Assembly (NCBI GenBank): GCA_944319915.1
Contig: CALUEY010000008.1
Location: 1-64,000, forward strand
Source of the DNA: an uncultured Prevotella sp.
Lineage (GTDB): Bacteria; Bacteroidota; Bacteroidia; Bacteroidales; Bacteroidaceae
Direction: 5' to 3'
DNA: 64,000 nt
Part shown: piece by piece, positions 8,517 to 16,132 of the stretch
Position numbering within the stretch: the stretch's first letter is position 1
Layout: each line of letters starts with the position of its first letter
Position numbers and translations under genes: made by a program
The notes under the pieces: generated by a model
Told to the model about the DNA's origin: nothing
Seen by the model: the letters and a program-made list of their open reading frames with translations, nothing else
Databases searched by the model: none

Positions 8517-9061
8517 CACTCAGTGGGTTTGATGAACTTGCCATAGACATAGCCGCCCAGGCCCGCCAATATTATTATAAGTATGGGAGACACGCCAAAC
8601 GCCCAAATGGCCAGCGCCCCTGCGATGGGTATCCAGCAGTTGGCCCAGCCCACCTTGGCGCTGCGCGCCAGCTCGAAGGTAGGCACCGCGATGAGAGCCA
8701 CCACCGCCGGGCGTATGCCGCGGAAGATGGCCGCTACCACGGGGTTGTCGTCAAACTGGTGGAAGAACATGGCTATGAGCAGTATGCAGAGGAACGACGG
8801 CATGGCCGTACCTACCGACGTGCAGAGCGCGCCGCGCGTCTTGCGCAGCTTGTAGCCTATGAACGTGCTGAGGTTGATGGCGAACACGCCCGGGCAGCTC
8901 TGCGAGATGGCAATGAGGTCTACCAGCTCTTCCTTGCTCACCCAGCCCTTGCGGCCCACCACCTCCTGCTCTATGAGCGGTATCATGGCGTAGCCCCCGC
9001 CCAGGGTAAACATCCCAATCTTGAAGAACGTGGCGAAACTCTCTATGTAAATGTTGCGCAT
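8516..9061 (-). CDS. Chromate transporter, first half-size CHR subunit
   Basis: This 181-residue membrane protein is the partner CHR domain: FTLGGGYAMIPLI, a short cytoplasmic loop, then ISQSCPGVFAINLSTFIG, and four to five hydrophobic helices. The two halves differ in their motif (SCPG here, MTPG in the other), as expected for an antiparallel heterodimer, though that arrangement is inferred from the family. The stop overlaps the next start, so the pair is translationally coupled. It follows purL on the same strand, separated by a terminator-like hairpin. Confidence 0.88.
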   Translation of the reverse strand: MRNIYIESFATFFKIGMFTLGGGYAMIPLIEQEVVGRKGWVSKEELVDLIAISQSCPGVFAINLSTFIGYKLRKTRGALCTSVGTAMPSFLCILLIAMFFHQFDDNPVVAAIFRGIRPAVVALIAVPTFELARSAKVGWANCWIPIAGALAIWAFGVSPILIIILAGLGGYVYGKFIKPTE

Positions 9062-9069
9062 CTGTGCTA

Positions 9070-9131
9070 TAAAAATATGTGAGGCCCAGGAGCCAGGGGG
9101 CCTTGCGTCCCCACAGCCTCCTGAACCTCAC
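9070..9131 (-). terminator. Terminator-like hairpin after purL
   Basis: On the minus strand GTGAGG with GTTCAGGAG-like flank pairs with CTCCTGG and CCTCAC over a long stem (outer arms 9079-9084 and 9126-9131), followed by ATATTTTT (9071-9078 on the plus strand). It lies between the purL stop and the chromate transporter start, so it should limit read-through. Confidence 0.6.
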
Positions 9132-9144
9132 AAGGACAACTGCC

Positions 9145-12100
9145 TTATTTCCTGTTGGCCTCAACCCACTTGCGGGCGTTGACAAAAGCCTCTATCCACG
9201 GCGTAACCTCGTCGCGCTCGCGGCGGCACTGGGGGTAGAAAGCGTTCTGCCATGGGAAGATGGCGCGCTCTATATGGGGCATCATGGCCAGGTGGCGGCC
9301 ATCGGCAGAGGCAATGCCGGCCACGGCATAATCAGAGCCGTTGGGGTTGGCTGGATAATCGGCGTAAGCATACTTCAGCACCACGTTGTAGTGGCTCTCG
9401 GGGTAAGGCAGCGAGAACTTGCCTTCGCCGTGGGCCACCCAAATGCCGAGCTTCGAGCCGCTGAGAGAGCCGAACATAACGCTGTTGTTCTGAGGCACGT
9501 CCACCCCGAGGAAAGCCGACTCGAACTTGCGCGAATCGTTGTGGAGCATACGGCCTTTCTCCTCGTCAGTGGGTGTGATGAGGCCCAGCTCCATCATCAG
9601 CTGGCAACCGTTGCACACGCCGAGCGACAAGGTGTCGGGGCGCGCATAGAAGCGGTCGAGAGCCTCCTTGGCCTTGGGGTTGAATAGGAAAGCACCCGCC
9701 CAGCCCTTGGCCGAGCCGAGCACGTCGCTGTTTGAGAATCCGCCGCAGAACACTATCATGCTGATGTCGTCGAGCGTCTCGCGGCCCGTGATGAGGTCTG
9801 TCATCATCACGTCCTTCACGTCGAAGCCCGCGAGGTAGAGCGAATAGGCCATCTCGCGCTCGCCGTTGGTTCCTTTCTCGCGTATTATGGCCGCCTTGAC
9901 GCCGCTCGGAGTGCGGCGGTCGGGACTGATGCCATAAGAGGAAAGCCTGCCAGTGAAGCTGTGGCCAAAGCGCAGCTGCATGGGTTGCCGCTTGTAGTTG
10001 GCATGGCGCAGGGCGGCACAGCCGTTCTTGCTTTGGTCGCGGTCGAGCAGGTAAGACGTTTCGTACCACACATCGCGCAGCGCGTCGATGTCGAAATCGT
10101 GGCTGAAGTCGCCGCACACCACGGTGAGCTTGCGCTCCTTTGGCATGGGATAGCCTATCTTGGCGTAGCCCACGCCCAGTTCCTCCATCAGTTCCTTGAA
10201 CTCAAACTTATGGGCATCATGCACCTCTATCACCACTCCTGGGTTCTCGGCGAAGAGGGTCTTCACGATGTCGCCGTCCTGGCAGAGGTTGTGAAGGTTG
10301 ATGTGCAGGCCGCCGGTAGTGTTGGCGAAGCACATTTCGAGCAGCGTGGTGATGAGTCCGCCGGCCGAGATGTCATGCCCGGCCATCACCCATCCGCGGC
10401 GCATCAGCTCCTGCACGGCGTTGAAGGCATCGCAGAAGTAGTCGGGGTTCTTCACCGTAGGCACATCGTCGCCCACCCTGCCAAGGCTTTGGGCAAAGGC
10501 GCTGCCACCGAGGCGCTGGCTGTCGAACGAGAAGTCGATATGGTAAAGCGATGCGTTCTTGTCGTTTACGAGCACGGGCGACACCACCTTGCGCACGTCG
10601 CTCACCTCGCCACCAGCCGAAACGATGACCGTACCCGGGGCTATCACCTTGGTGCCGTCGGGATATTGCTGGCTCATGGAGAGCGAGTCCTTGCCCGTTG
10701 GCACGTTCACGTGTATGTCGCAGCAGAAGTCGGACAAGGCCTTTACGGCAGCGTAGAGGCGCGCATCCTCACCTTTCTGCGAGCGGCAAGGCCACATCCA
10801 GTTGGCCGAGAGGCTCAGGCTCTTCATGCCGTCGGCCAAAGGAGCCCATACGATGTTGGTAAGGGCCTCGGCCACAGAGAGCACACTGCCCGCCTCTGGC
10901 GAGGCAAGCCCGGCCTGCGGGGCGTGGCCCAGGGCGGTGGCGATGCCATGGCGCCCGCGGTAGTCGAGCGCAACCACGCCGCAGTCGCTCAGCGGCAGTT
11001 GCAGCTCGCCCACGCATTGCTGGCGCGCTATCTTGCCCGTCACGGAGCGGTCCACCTTGTTGGTGAGCCAGTCCTTGCAGGCCACGGCCTCCAGACGGAG
11101 CACACGTTCCAGGCTCCGCTCTATCTCGGCCCCGGTGGCGCCCTGCTTGGTGTAGTCCACGTCGGCGTAGTGGCGCTCCACGGTCTCATCGGTCATCACC
11201 GTCTTGGGCGAGTGGCCAAACATCTGCGCCACGTCGAGGTCGAACGGCTTAACGCCGTCGCCCTGCACGAACGAGAAGTGGGCGTCGCCCGTGGTCTCGC
11301 CCACTACATACATTGGGGCGCGCTCGCGCTCAGCTATGCGGCGCACGTGGTCGATATGCTTCTCGTCGATAAGCAGCCCCATGCGCTCCTGGCTCTCGTT
11401 GGCAATTATCTCCTTGGCGCTGAGGGTCTTGTCGCCTATGGGCAGCTTGGTCATGTCGATGCTGCCGCCACATTCCTCCACAAGCTCCGAAAGGCAGTTG
11501 AGGTGGCCTGCCGAGCCGTGGTCGTGGATGCTCACCACAGGGTTCACGTCTTCCTCACAGAGGGCGCGCACGAGGTTGTAGGCACGCTTCTGCATCTCTG
11601 GGTTGGCACGCTGCACGGCGTTAAGCTCAATGCCGTTGCTGTAGCGGCCCGTGTCAACCGACGATACGGAGCCTCCGCCAAGCCCGATGCGGTAGTTGTC
11701 GCCGCCCACCACTACTATCTTGTTGCCCTTTTGCGGCTCTTTCTTCAGGCAGTCGCGCTTTGTGCCGTAGCCCACGCCTCCGGCGAGCATTATCACCTTG
11801 TCGTAGGCATACATCTCATCGCCCTCCTTGTGCTCAAAGGTGAGCACGCTGCCGCAGATGAGCGGCTGGCCGAACTTGTTGCCGAAGTCGCTCGCGCCGT
11901 TCGATGCCTTGATGAGTATCTGCTCGGGGGTCTGGTAGAGCCACTTGCGCACGGGCAGAATCTGCTCCCAAGTGCGCTCGGCCTCTGCCTCCTTGACCTC
12001 GGCGTCGCCATGGAGGCGCGGATAGGCAGTCATGTAGACGGCCGTGCCGGCGATGGGCCACGAGCCGGTGCCGCCGCCCATGCGGTCGCGAATTTCGCCG

Positions 12101-12897
12101 CCGGTGCCGGTGGCGGCCCCGTTGAACGGCTCCACCGTGGTTGGGAAGTTGTGGGTCTCGGCCTTCAGCGATATCACGCTCTCTATGTCCTTCACGGCGA
12201 AGTAATCGCTCGTAGACTGGTCCTTGGGTGCGAACTGCTCCACCACGGGGCCTTGGGCAAAGGCCACGTTGTCCTTGTAGGCAGAGAGTATCTTGTTTGG
12301 GTTCTCCTTGGTGGTCTTCTTTATCATGGCAAAGAGGCTCGACTCCATCTCCTTGCCGTCGATTATGAACGTACCGCCGAATATCTTGTGGCGGCAGTGC
12401 TCGCTGTTGATCTGGGCGAAGCCGAATATCTCGGAGTCGGTAAGCGGGCGGCCCAGCTCGCCTTCTATCTTGTGCAGATACTCTATTTCCTCCTTCGACA
12501 GGGCCAGGCCCTCCTGCTCGTTGTACTCTTCGAGGTTCTCAACGTGCTTTATCGGCTCCGGCTCGTGGGCCACGGTGAACACCGTCTGGTCCAGCCCGTC
12601 GTACATACGCTGGAGCATCGGGTCGTGGTCGGCATCGGGCGAGCTTACGGGGAAATACTCCTCAATGCGGGTTATGCCGCTGAGGTTCATGTTCTGGGTT
12701 ATTTCCACGGCGTTGGTGCTCCACGGGGTAACCATCTCGCGGCGCGGGCCAACGAAATAGCCATCGAGCCGTCCGGCATCTATGGGAGTTGCGCCGCCAT
12801 ACAGCCAACACAATTCCTTGGTTTCGTCCTGCCCCAGCTGGTGGTCAGTCTCGGTAGCTATTACGCTCTGTTGTGGAGTTCTGAAAAAAAGTATCAT
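9145..12897 (-). CDS. purL: Phosphoribosylformylglycinamidine synthase (large type)
   Basis: This 1250-residue enzyme makes FGAM from FGAR, glutamine and ATP, the fourth step of purine synthesis. Its length fits the single-chain type. The FGAR-binding part carries NSEHCRHKIFGG near residue 165. The two AIR-synthase-like halves contain LKAETHNFPTTVEPFNG and TGKDSLSMSQ. The C-terminal glutaminase domain has the nucleophile Cys in LGVCNGCQLM near residue 1095 and the GEGKFSLPYPESHYN segment downstream. All parts look intact. It is transcribed alone from a strong promoter that carries a repeated leader element (12981-13074). Confidence 0.97.
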   Translation of the reverse strand: MILFFRTPQQSVIATETDHQLGQDETKELCWLYGGATPIDAGRLDGYFVGPRREMVTPWSTNAVEITQNMNLSGITRIEEYFPVSSPDADHDPMLQRMYDGLDQTVFTVAHEPEPIKHVENLEEYNEQEGLALSKEEIEYLHKIEGELGRPLTDSEIFGFAQINSEHCRHKIFGGTFIIDGKEMESSLFAMIKKTTKENPNKILSAYKDNVAFAQGPVVEQFAPKDQSTSDYFAVKDIESVISLKAETHNFPTTVEPFNGAATGTGGEIRDRMGGGTGSWPIAGTAVYMTAYPRLHGDAEVKEAEAERTWEQILPVRKWLYQTPEQILIKASNGASDFGNKFGQPLICGSVLTFEHKEGDEMYAYDKVIMLAGGVGYGTKRDCLKKEPQKGNKIVVVGGDNYRIGLGGGSVSSVDTGRYSNGIELNAVQRANPEMQKRAYNLVRALCEEDVNPVVSIHDHGSAGHLNCLSELVEECGGSIDMTKLPIGDKTLSAKEIIANESQERMGLLIDEKHIDHVRRIAERERAPMYVVGETTGDAHFSFVQGDGVKPFDLDVAQMFGHSPKTVMTDETVERHYADVDYTKQGATGAEIERSLERVLRLEAVACKDWLTNKVDRSVTGKIARQQCVGELQLPLSDCGVVALDYRGRHGIATALGHAPQAGLASPEAGSVLSVAEALTNIVWAPLADGMKSLSLSANWMWPCRSQKGEDARLYAAVKALSDFCCDIHVNVPTGKDSLSMSQQYPDGTKVIAPGTVIVSAGGEVSDVRKVVSPVLVNDKNASLYHIDFSFDSQRLGGSAFAQSLGRVGDDVPTVKNPDYFCDAFNAVQELMRRGWVMAGHDISAGGLITTLLEMCFANTTGGLHINLHNLCQDGDIVKTLFAENPGVVIEVHDAHKFEFKELMEELGVGYAKIGYPMPKERKLTVVCGDFSHDFDIDALRDVWYETSYLLDRDQSKNGCAALRHANYKRQPMQLRFGHSFTGRLSSYGISPDRRTPSGVKAAIIREKGTNGEREMAYSLYLAGFDVKDVMMTDLITGRETLDDISMIVFCGGFSNSDVLGSAKGWAGAFLFNPKAKEALDRFYARPDTLSLGVCNGCQLMMELGLITPTDEEKGRMLHNDSRKFESAFLGVDVPQNNSVMFGSLSGSKLGIWVAHGEGKFSLPYPESHYNVVLKYAYADYPANPNGSDYAVAGIASADGRHLAMMPHIERAIFPWQNAFYPQCRRERDEVTPWIEAFVNARKWVEANRK

Positions 12898-12980
12898 GCC
12901 TTTATTATAATAATGAAGTTATAGCATTGCCTCATGTGCGCTCAGGGCCATGCAGCCCAGGCCACCCTCCTGCAAGCTGC

Positions 12981-13074
12981 GTGTGCAGCCTGTCTTACTG
13001 CAAAGATAATGCAAGCGAGCGGAAAGTGAGCTTGCTCACTATTTCCCGAGCGCAGCTTATCTTCTGCAAAGATA
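12981..13074 (-). repeat. Promoter-linked two-block leader element (purL copy)
   Basis: Three blocks are visible: 12981-13008 and 13048-13074 share the form GCAGCyTnTCTTnCTGCAAAGATA with small gaps, and 13009-13026 is ATGCAAGCGAGCGGAAAG. The last block and one right block recur at 46336-46402 with few changes. On the minus strand each right block contains a TATCTTTG -7 box, so purL has two such boxes 66 bp apart. The middle part can fold (TGAGCTTGCTCA at 13027-13038). Confidence 0.7.
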
Positions 13075-13098
13075 CAACTTTTTACGCCTTTGGCCAAA
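13067..13098 (-). promoter_or_regulatory. purL promoter
   Basis: On the minus strand, TTTG (13095-13098), a 20-nt gap and TATCTTTG (13067-13074) match the Bacteroidota consensus exactly. A second TATCTTTG at 13001-13008 could give a shorter leader. Confidence 0.75.
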
Positions 13099-13207
13099 TG
13101 TTTGCGCGTTTTTAGGCGCACAACCTCAAAATGCACACTCCTGGATGCAAGCGGAGGCTGCGCAGACGGATGCGGGAATGCCGCCGCAGCTCTTTATCCC
13201 AAACCTC

Positions 13208-13238
13208 TTTGCAGTTACGGCAGATTTTAGTATCTTTG
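13208..13238 (+). promoter_or_regulatory. Promoter of the purine deaminase gene
   Basis: TTTG at 13208-13211, a 19-nt gap and TATCTTTG at 13231-13238 match the Bacteroidota consensus. The ATG follows about 68 bases later. Confidence 0.75.
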
Positions 13239-13306
13239 CAGAAAGGCTGGCTGCACTCCGGGAAACCGCGCGCTGCCGGCCACCGACAACAAAGAACCGT
13301 AACGAC

Positions 13307-13774
13307 ATGGACAACAAAGAACTGATGATGAGAGCCATCGCACTTTCCGAGGAAAGCGTGAGGCGGGGCGGCGGGCCTTTCGGGGCGGTAATCGCAAAAG
13401 ACGGCGAGATAGTGGCCGAGGCATCAAACAGCGTGACGCCCAGCCGCGACCCCACCGCCCACGCCGAGGTGAACGCCATACGCAAGGCAGCTGCACGGCT
13501 CGGCACTTACGACTTGAGCGGCTGCGTGATATTCACTTCGTGCGAGCCATGCCCCATGTGCCTCGGCGCAATATACTGGGCGCACATAGACCGTGTATAC
13601 TATGCCAACGACCGCAAGGATGCAGCAGAAGCCGGCTTCGACGATGATTTCATATACAAAGAGCTGGCGCTGCCGCCCGCCGAACGCCACAAGCCGTCGG
13701 CGATACTGCTGCCAAACGAGGCAAAACGTGCCTTCAGGATGTGGAAAGAAAAGGACGACAAGAGGGAATACTGA
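13307..13774 (+). CDS. Nucleoside/guanine deaminase, CDA fold
   Basis: This 155-residue zinc enzyme belongs to the cytidine deaminase superfamily. The HAEVNAI motif supplies His52 and the proton-shuttle Glu54, and CEPCPMC supplies zinc ligands Cys82 and Cys85. The long C-terminal part (YYANDRKDAAEAGFDD, then an FRMWKEK tail) is more like GuaD-type guanine deaminases of the Bacillus kind than the tRNA adenosine deaminase TadA. I infer deamination of guanine or a related purine; the family is hard to separate by sequence alone. The reading frame is open upstream to 13145, but the promoter at 13208-13238 favours the ATG at 13307. It lies divergent from purL, the other purine gene here. Confidence 0.88.
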   Translation: MDNKELMMRAIALSEESVRRGGGPFGAVIAKDGEIVAEASNSVTPSRDPTAHAEVNAIRKAAARLGTYDLSGCVIFTSCEPCPMCLGAIYWAHIDRVYYANDRKDAAEAGFDDDFIYKELALPPAERHKPSAILLPNEAKRAFRMWKEKDDKREY

Positions 13775-13914
13775 CCGGCCCATGGGCTTACAATGGACAA
13801 ACAAGCAACACCAAGCCACCCTACATTTTTTCAAAATCCCTGCTGTTTACGCACACAGAATGTTGATTTACGTCAAGAATAGGGGCAAAAGGCAACAAAT
13901 CAGCCACCTAACTA

Positions 13915-13945
13915 TTGCTCAAAACACGAAAAGTGCGTACCTTTG
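13915..13945 (+). promoter_or_regulatory. Promoter of the candidate RNA
   Basis: TTG at 13915-13917, a 20-nt gap and TACCTTTG at 13938-13945 fit the Bacteroidota consensus. No open reading frame that looks like a gene follows, only structured sequence and a terminator. Confidence 0.7.
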
Positions 13946-13951
13946 CATCGT

Positions 13952-14234
13952 CAAAAGGTTAATAGATTGTTTTAGGTTAGTAATAATATTTATAGTTTTA
14001 GGTTTTTAGTTATTGGTAGAAAGAAAGTTTCAAGTGTGATAACAAAGGTCGTCGTGAGACGCTCTTAACTTTCAAAGGTTAGTATTAGTATTAGTTATGA
14101 TTCCTGCTTGCCATTATTTCATAATGGCGGCGGGACTCAGGCTAATAAGGCCTGAGAAACAAAAACCGAAAGGATTTTTAGTTAAACATAGGCTTGAACG
14201 CCACTGCCCGCAGATGGGTGGCGGCGTTTTTTTT
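13952..14234 (+). ncRNA. Candidate structured non-coding RNA, about 280 nt
   Basis: This transcript unit has its own promoter and terminator and no convincing gene. Its first 70 nt are AT-rich with repeated TTTTAGG words. Then come: a stem GAAAGTT/AACTTTC (14023-14029 with 14067-14073) that encloses a CGTC-GTGA-GACG hairpin with a GNRA loop (14050-14061); a 13-14 bp hairpin (14103-14116 with 14122-14134); a perfect 7-bp hairpin (14136-14142 with 14150-14156); and a hairpin closed by a GAAA loop (about 14161-14179). A strong terminator ends it. I do not recognise the family; Bacteroidales-1 and 6S-type RNAs are the ones to test. The overlapping reading frame starting at 14097 would run through the terminator and is unlikely. 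Confidence 0.6.
14197..14234 (+). terminator. Terminator of the candidate RNA
   Basis: AACGCC (14197-14202) pairs with GGCGTT (14222-14227), with inner CCC/GGG pairs, and a run of eight T or more follows to 14234. Confidence 0.85.
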
Positions 14235-14370
14235 GTCCATCAACAGATGCAAAGCGCACTGAATAAGGCAATGCACCTATCGCTCCACCTATACTGCCAG
14301 GCTTCGGCACGCAATCCTGCTGAAGCCCAAGGCCCGAAGTTTTGTCTGATGTTTGCAAGTCAGCGGGCCA

Positions 14371-14859
14371 TCAAGCCTTTTTCTCTATCAGCACAACGGC
14401 ATAAGCGCTAATGCCCTCCTCGCGGCCGGTGTAGCCAAGCCGCTCGGTGGTGGTGGCCTTTATCGACACGTCGTCCTCCCCAATGCCCATCAACGAGGCA
14501 AGCACGCGCTTCATTGCCGGGATGTGCGGGTTCATCTTGGGCCGCTCGGCACAGATGGTGGCATCCACGTTACCCACGGCATAGCCCTTGGCAGCTATCA
14601 AGCCTACGGTCTTGGCCAGCAGCACCTTGCTGTCTATGCCGTCGGTCTCGGCGGCAGTGTCGGGAAAGTGGTAGCCTATGTCGCGCATATTGGCAGCACC
14701 AAGCAGGGCGTCGCAGATGGCATGAATGAGCACATCGGCATCGCTGTGGCCCAGCAGCCCGAGACTGTGGTCTATCTTTATGCCGCCCATCCAAAGGTCG
14801 CGCCCCTCCACGAGGCGGTGCACGTCGAACCCGAAACCTACCCTTATCTTCATGGCCAT
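14371..14859 (-). CDS. ispF: 2-C-methyl-D-erythritol 2,4-cyclodiphosphate synthase
   Basis: This 162-residue enzyme makes the cyclodiphosphate in the MEP route to isoprenoids. It shows the family motifs GFGFDVHRL (Asp and His metal ligands), LLGHSDADVLIHAICDALLGA and the late KATTTERLGYTGREEGI. Length matches the usual 155-165 residues. It is the last gene of a run with porU and porV, 25 bases after porV, an arrangement that seems to be one of convenience, not function. Confidence 0.96.
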   Translation of the reverse strand: MAMKIRVGFGFDVHRLVEGRDLWMGGIKIDHSLGLLGHSDADVLIHAICDALLGAANMRDIGYHFPDTAAETDGIDSKVLLAKTVGLIAAKGYAVGNVDATICAERPKMNPHIPAMKRVLASLMGIGEDDVSIKATTTERLGYTGREEGISAYAVVLIEKKA

Positions 14860-14884
14860 GCTGGTTTACAAATGCTGTGGGGCG

Positions 14885-16051
14885 TCACCGGCGGAACAAG
14901 TCCTTTATGCCGTCCATGTCGAACGCCAGCGAGAAGCGCAGCGTCTGGTCGAGCGGGTTGCTCTGCGCAGTGGAGATTACGTAGCCCACATCTAGCGAGA
15001 ACACGCTCATGCGGAAGCCGCCGCCCACGGTGAAGTACTTGCGGTTGCCCTTGTTCTCGCTCTCGTGGTGGTAGCCGGCGCGCACCGAGAACTGGTCGTG
15101 GTACACATACTCGGCCCCCACGCTCCACTGTATCTCCTCAAGCTCTTCCTTGAAGCCCCCCGGGGCGTCGCCAAAGCTCTTGAATATGCCAGCTATGGAG
15201 CTTACGTCGCTATATTCCTCTATCACGCGGTTCTGGTAGTCGGCCGCGCTCTCGCCCTCGTTCTGCTTTGGCACGGTAGGCACGAGCAACTTGTTGGCGT
15301 CGGCCGCTATGGAGAAGCGGTTGTACTCGTCGATAGGCACCATGAGGGCGGCGCCTATGCGGAGGTTGGCAGGCAGGAACTGGCTGCGGTCGTCGCCGTA
15401 GTAAGTTATCTTGCTGCCCACGTTGCTGATGTTCATCCCGAGGCCAATCTGGCACTCCCGGCTGCCCATGGTGAAGTAATTGTTGTAGTAAAGGGCCAGG
15501 TCAGCAGCGAAGGCCGATGCCGGCGAGGAGTCCTCGGTGTAATCGTAGCGCAGGTCGGAGTAAATCCAGCGTATGGCGGCGGCAATGGAGAAGTAGTCGC
15601 TGAGCATGAGCGAATAAGCCACGTCAATCGACATCTCGTAGGGGTTCACGGTCATGGCGTTGCTTTCGAGCGACGTCATCACCTCGCCGAGCGAGAAGTA
15701 GCGCAGCGATGCCGACACGGCGCTGTAGTCGCCTATGCGGTAGTAGCCCGCCACGTAAGCCAGGTCGATGTCGTTAACGAGCTGCCTGAGCCACGGAGTG
15801 TAGTTGAGCGATACGCCCGCGCGGCTGATGCAGAACGGGTACTTGGCCGGGTTCCAGTATTGCGACACCACGTCGGGGTCGGTGGCCACGCCCACGTCGC
15901 CCATTCCCGCCGCCCTGGCGTCGGGGGCAATGGTCTGCGATATCACCGCATGGTCAACGGGGTTGAACTCGCTCAGCTTGTCCTCCGCGCGCGCGCCCAC
16001 CGCGAGCCCCAGGCAGAGCAGGGCAGCAAATATTCTCGGATTATGCTTCAT
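14885..16051 (-). CDS. porV: Type IX secretion outer-membrane protein PorV (LptO)
   Basis: This 388-residue protein is an outer-membrane beta-barrel of the FadL-like fold. A signal peptide ends near residue 22 (VGARA). The mature start, with QTIAPDARAAGMGDVGVATDPD then SQYWNPAKYPF, is the hallmark of PorV. PorV carries type IX cargo from the translocon to the PorU sortase, and the adjacent porU fits. I chose the ATG at 16051, giving MKHN, because it starts the signal peptide; an ATG 13 codons upstream is open but adds no signal. An 81-base gap separates it from porU. Confidence 0.93.
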   Translation of the reverse strand: MKHNPRIFAALLCLGLAVGARAEDKLSEFNPVDHAVISQTIAPDARAAGMGDVGVATDPDVVSQYWNPAKYPFCISRAGVSLNYTPWLRQLVNDIDLAYVAGYYRIGDYSAVSASLRYFSLGEVMTSLESNAMTVNPYEMSIDVAYSLMLSDYFSIAAAIRWIYSDLRYDYTEDSSPASAFAADLALYYNNYFTMGSRECQIGLGMNISNVGSKITYYGDDRSQFLPANLRIGAALMVPIDEYNRFSIAADANKLLVPTVPKQNEGESAADYQNRVIEEYSDVSSIAGIFKSFGDAPGGFKEELEEIQWSVGAEYVYHDQFSVRAGYHHESENKGNRKYFTVGGGFRMSVFSLDVGYVISTAQSNPLDQTLRFSLAFDMDGIKDLFRR

Positions 16052-16132
16052 TGGTCGATGTTGTAAATTCGTTAGAAATGTCTGGCACATTACTTTAAAC
16101 GCCCTTGGCCGCCTTTTTATTGCCTGCCGCCA

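Noticed and set aside
9961..12924. Very long plus-strand reading frame of 987 codons
   Set aside because: It is antisense to purL. Its protein is low in information and full of His, Ala and Val, as expected for an antisense frame in GC-rich DNA.
13307..13774. tRNA adenosine deaminase TadA
   Set aside because: The C-terminal region and length fit guanine or nucleoside deaminases better, though the zinc motif is shared.
14097..14411. 104-codon reading frame in the candidate RNA
   Set aside because: It would have to be read through a strong terminator (14197-14234) and into the end of ispF. The structured RNA explains the sequence better.
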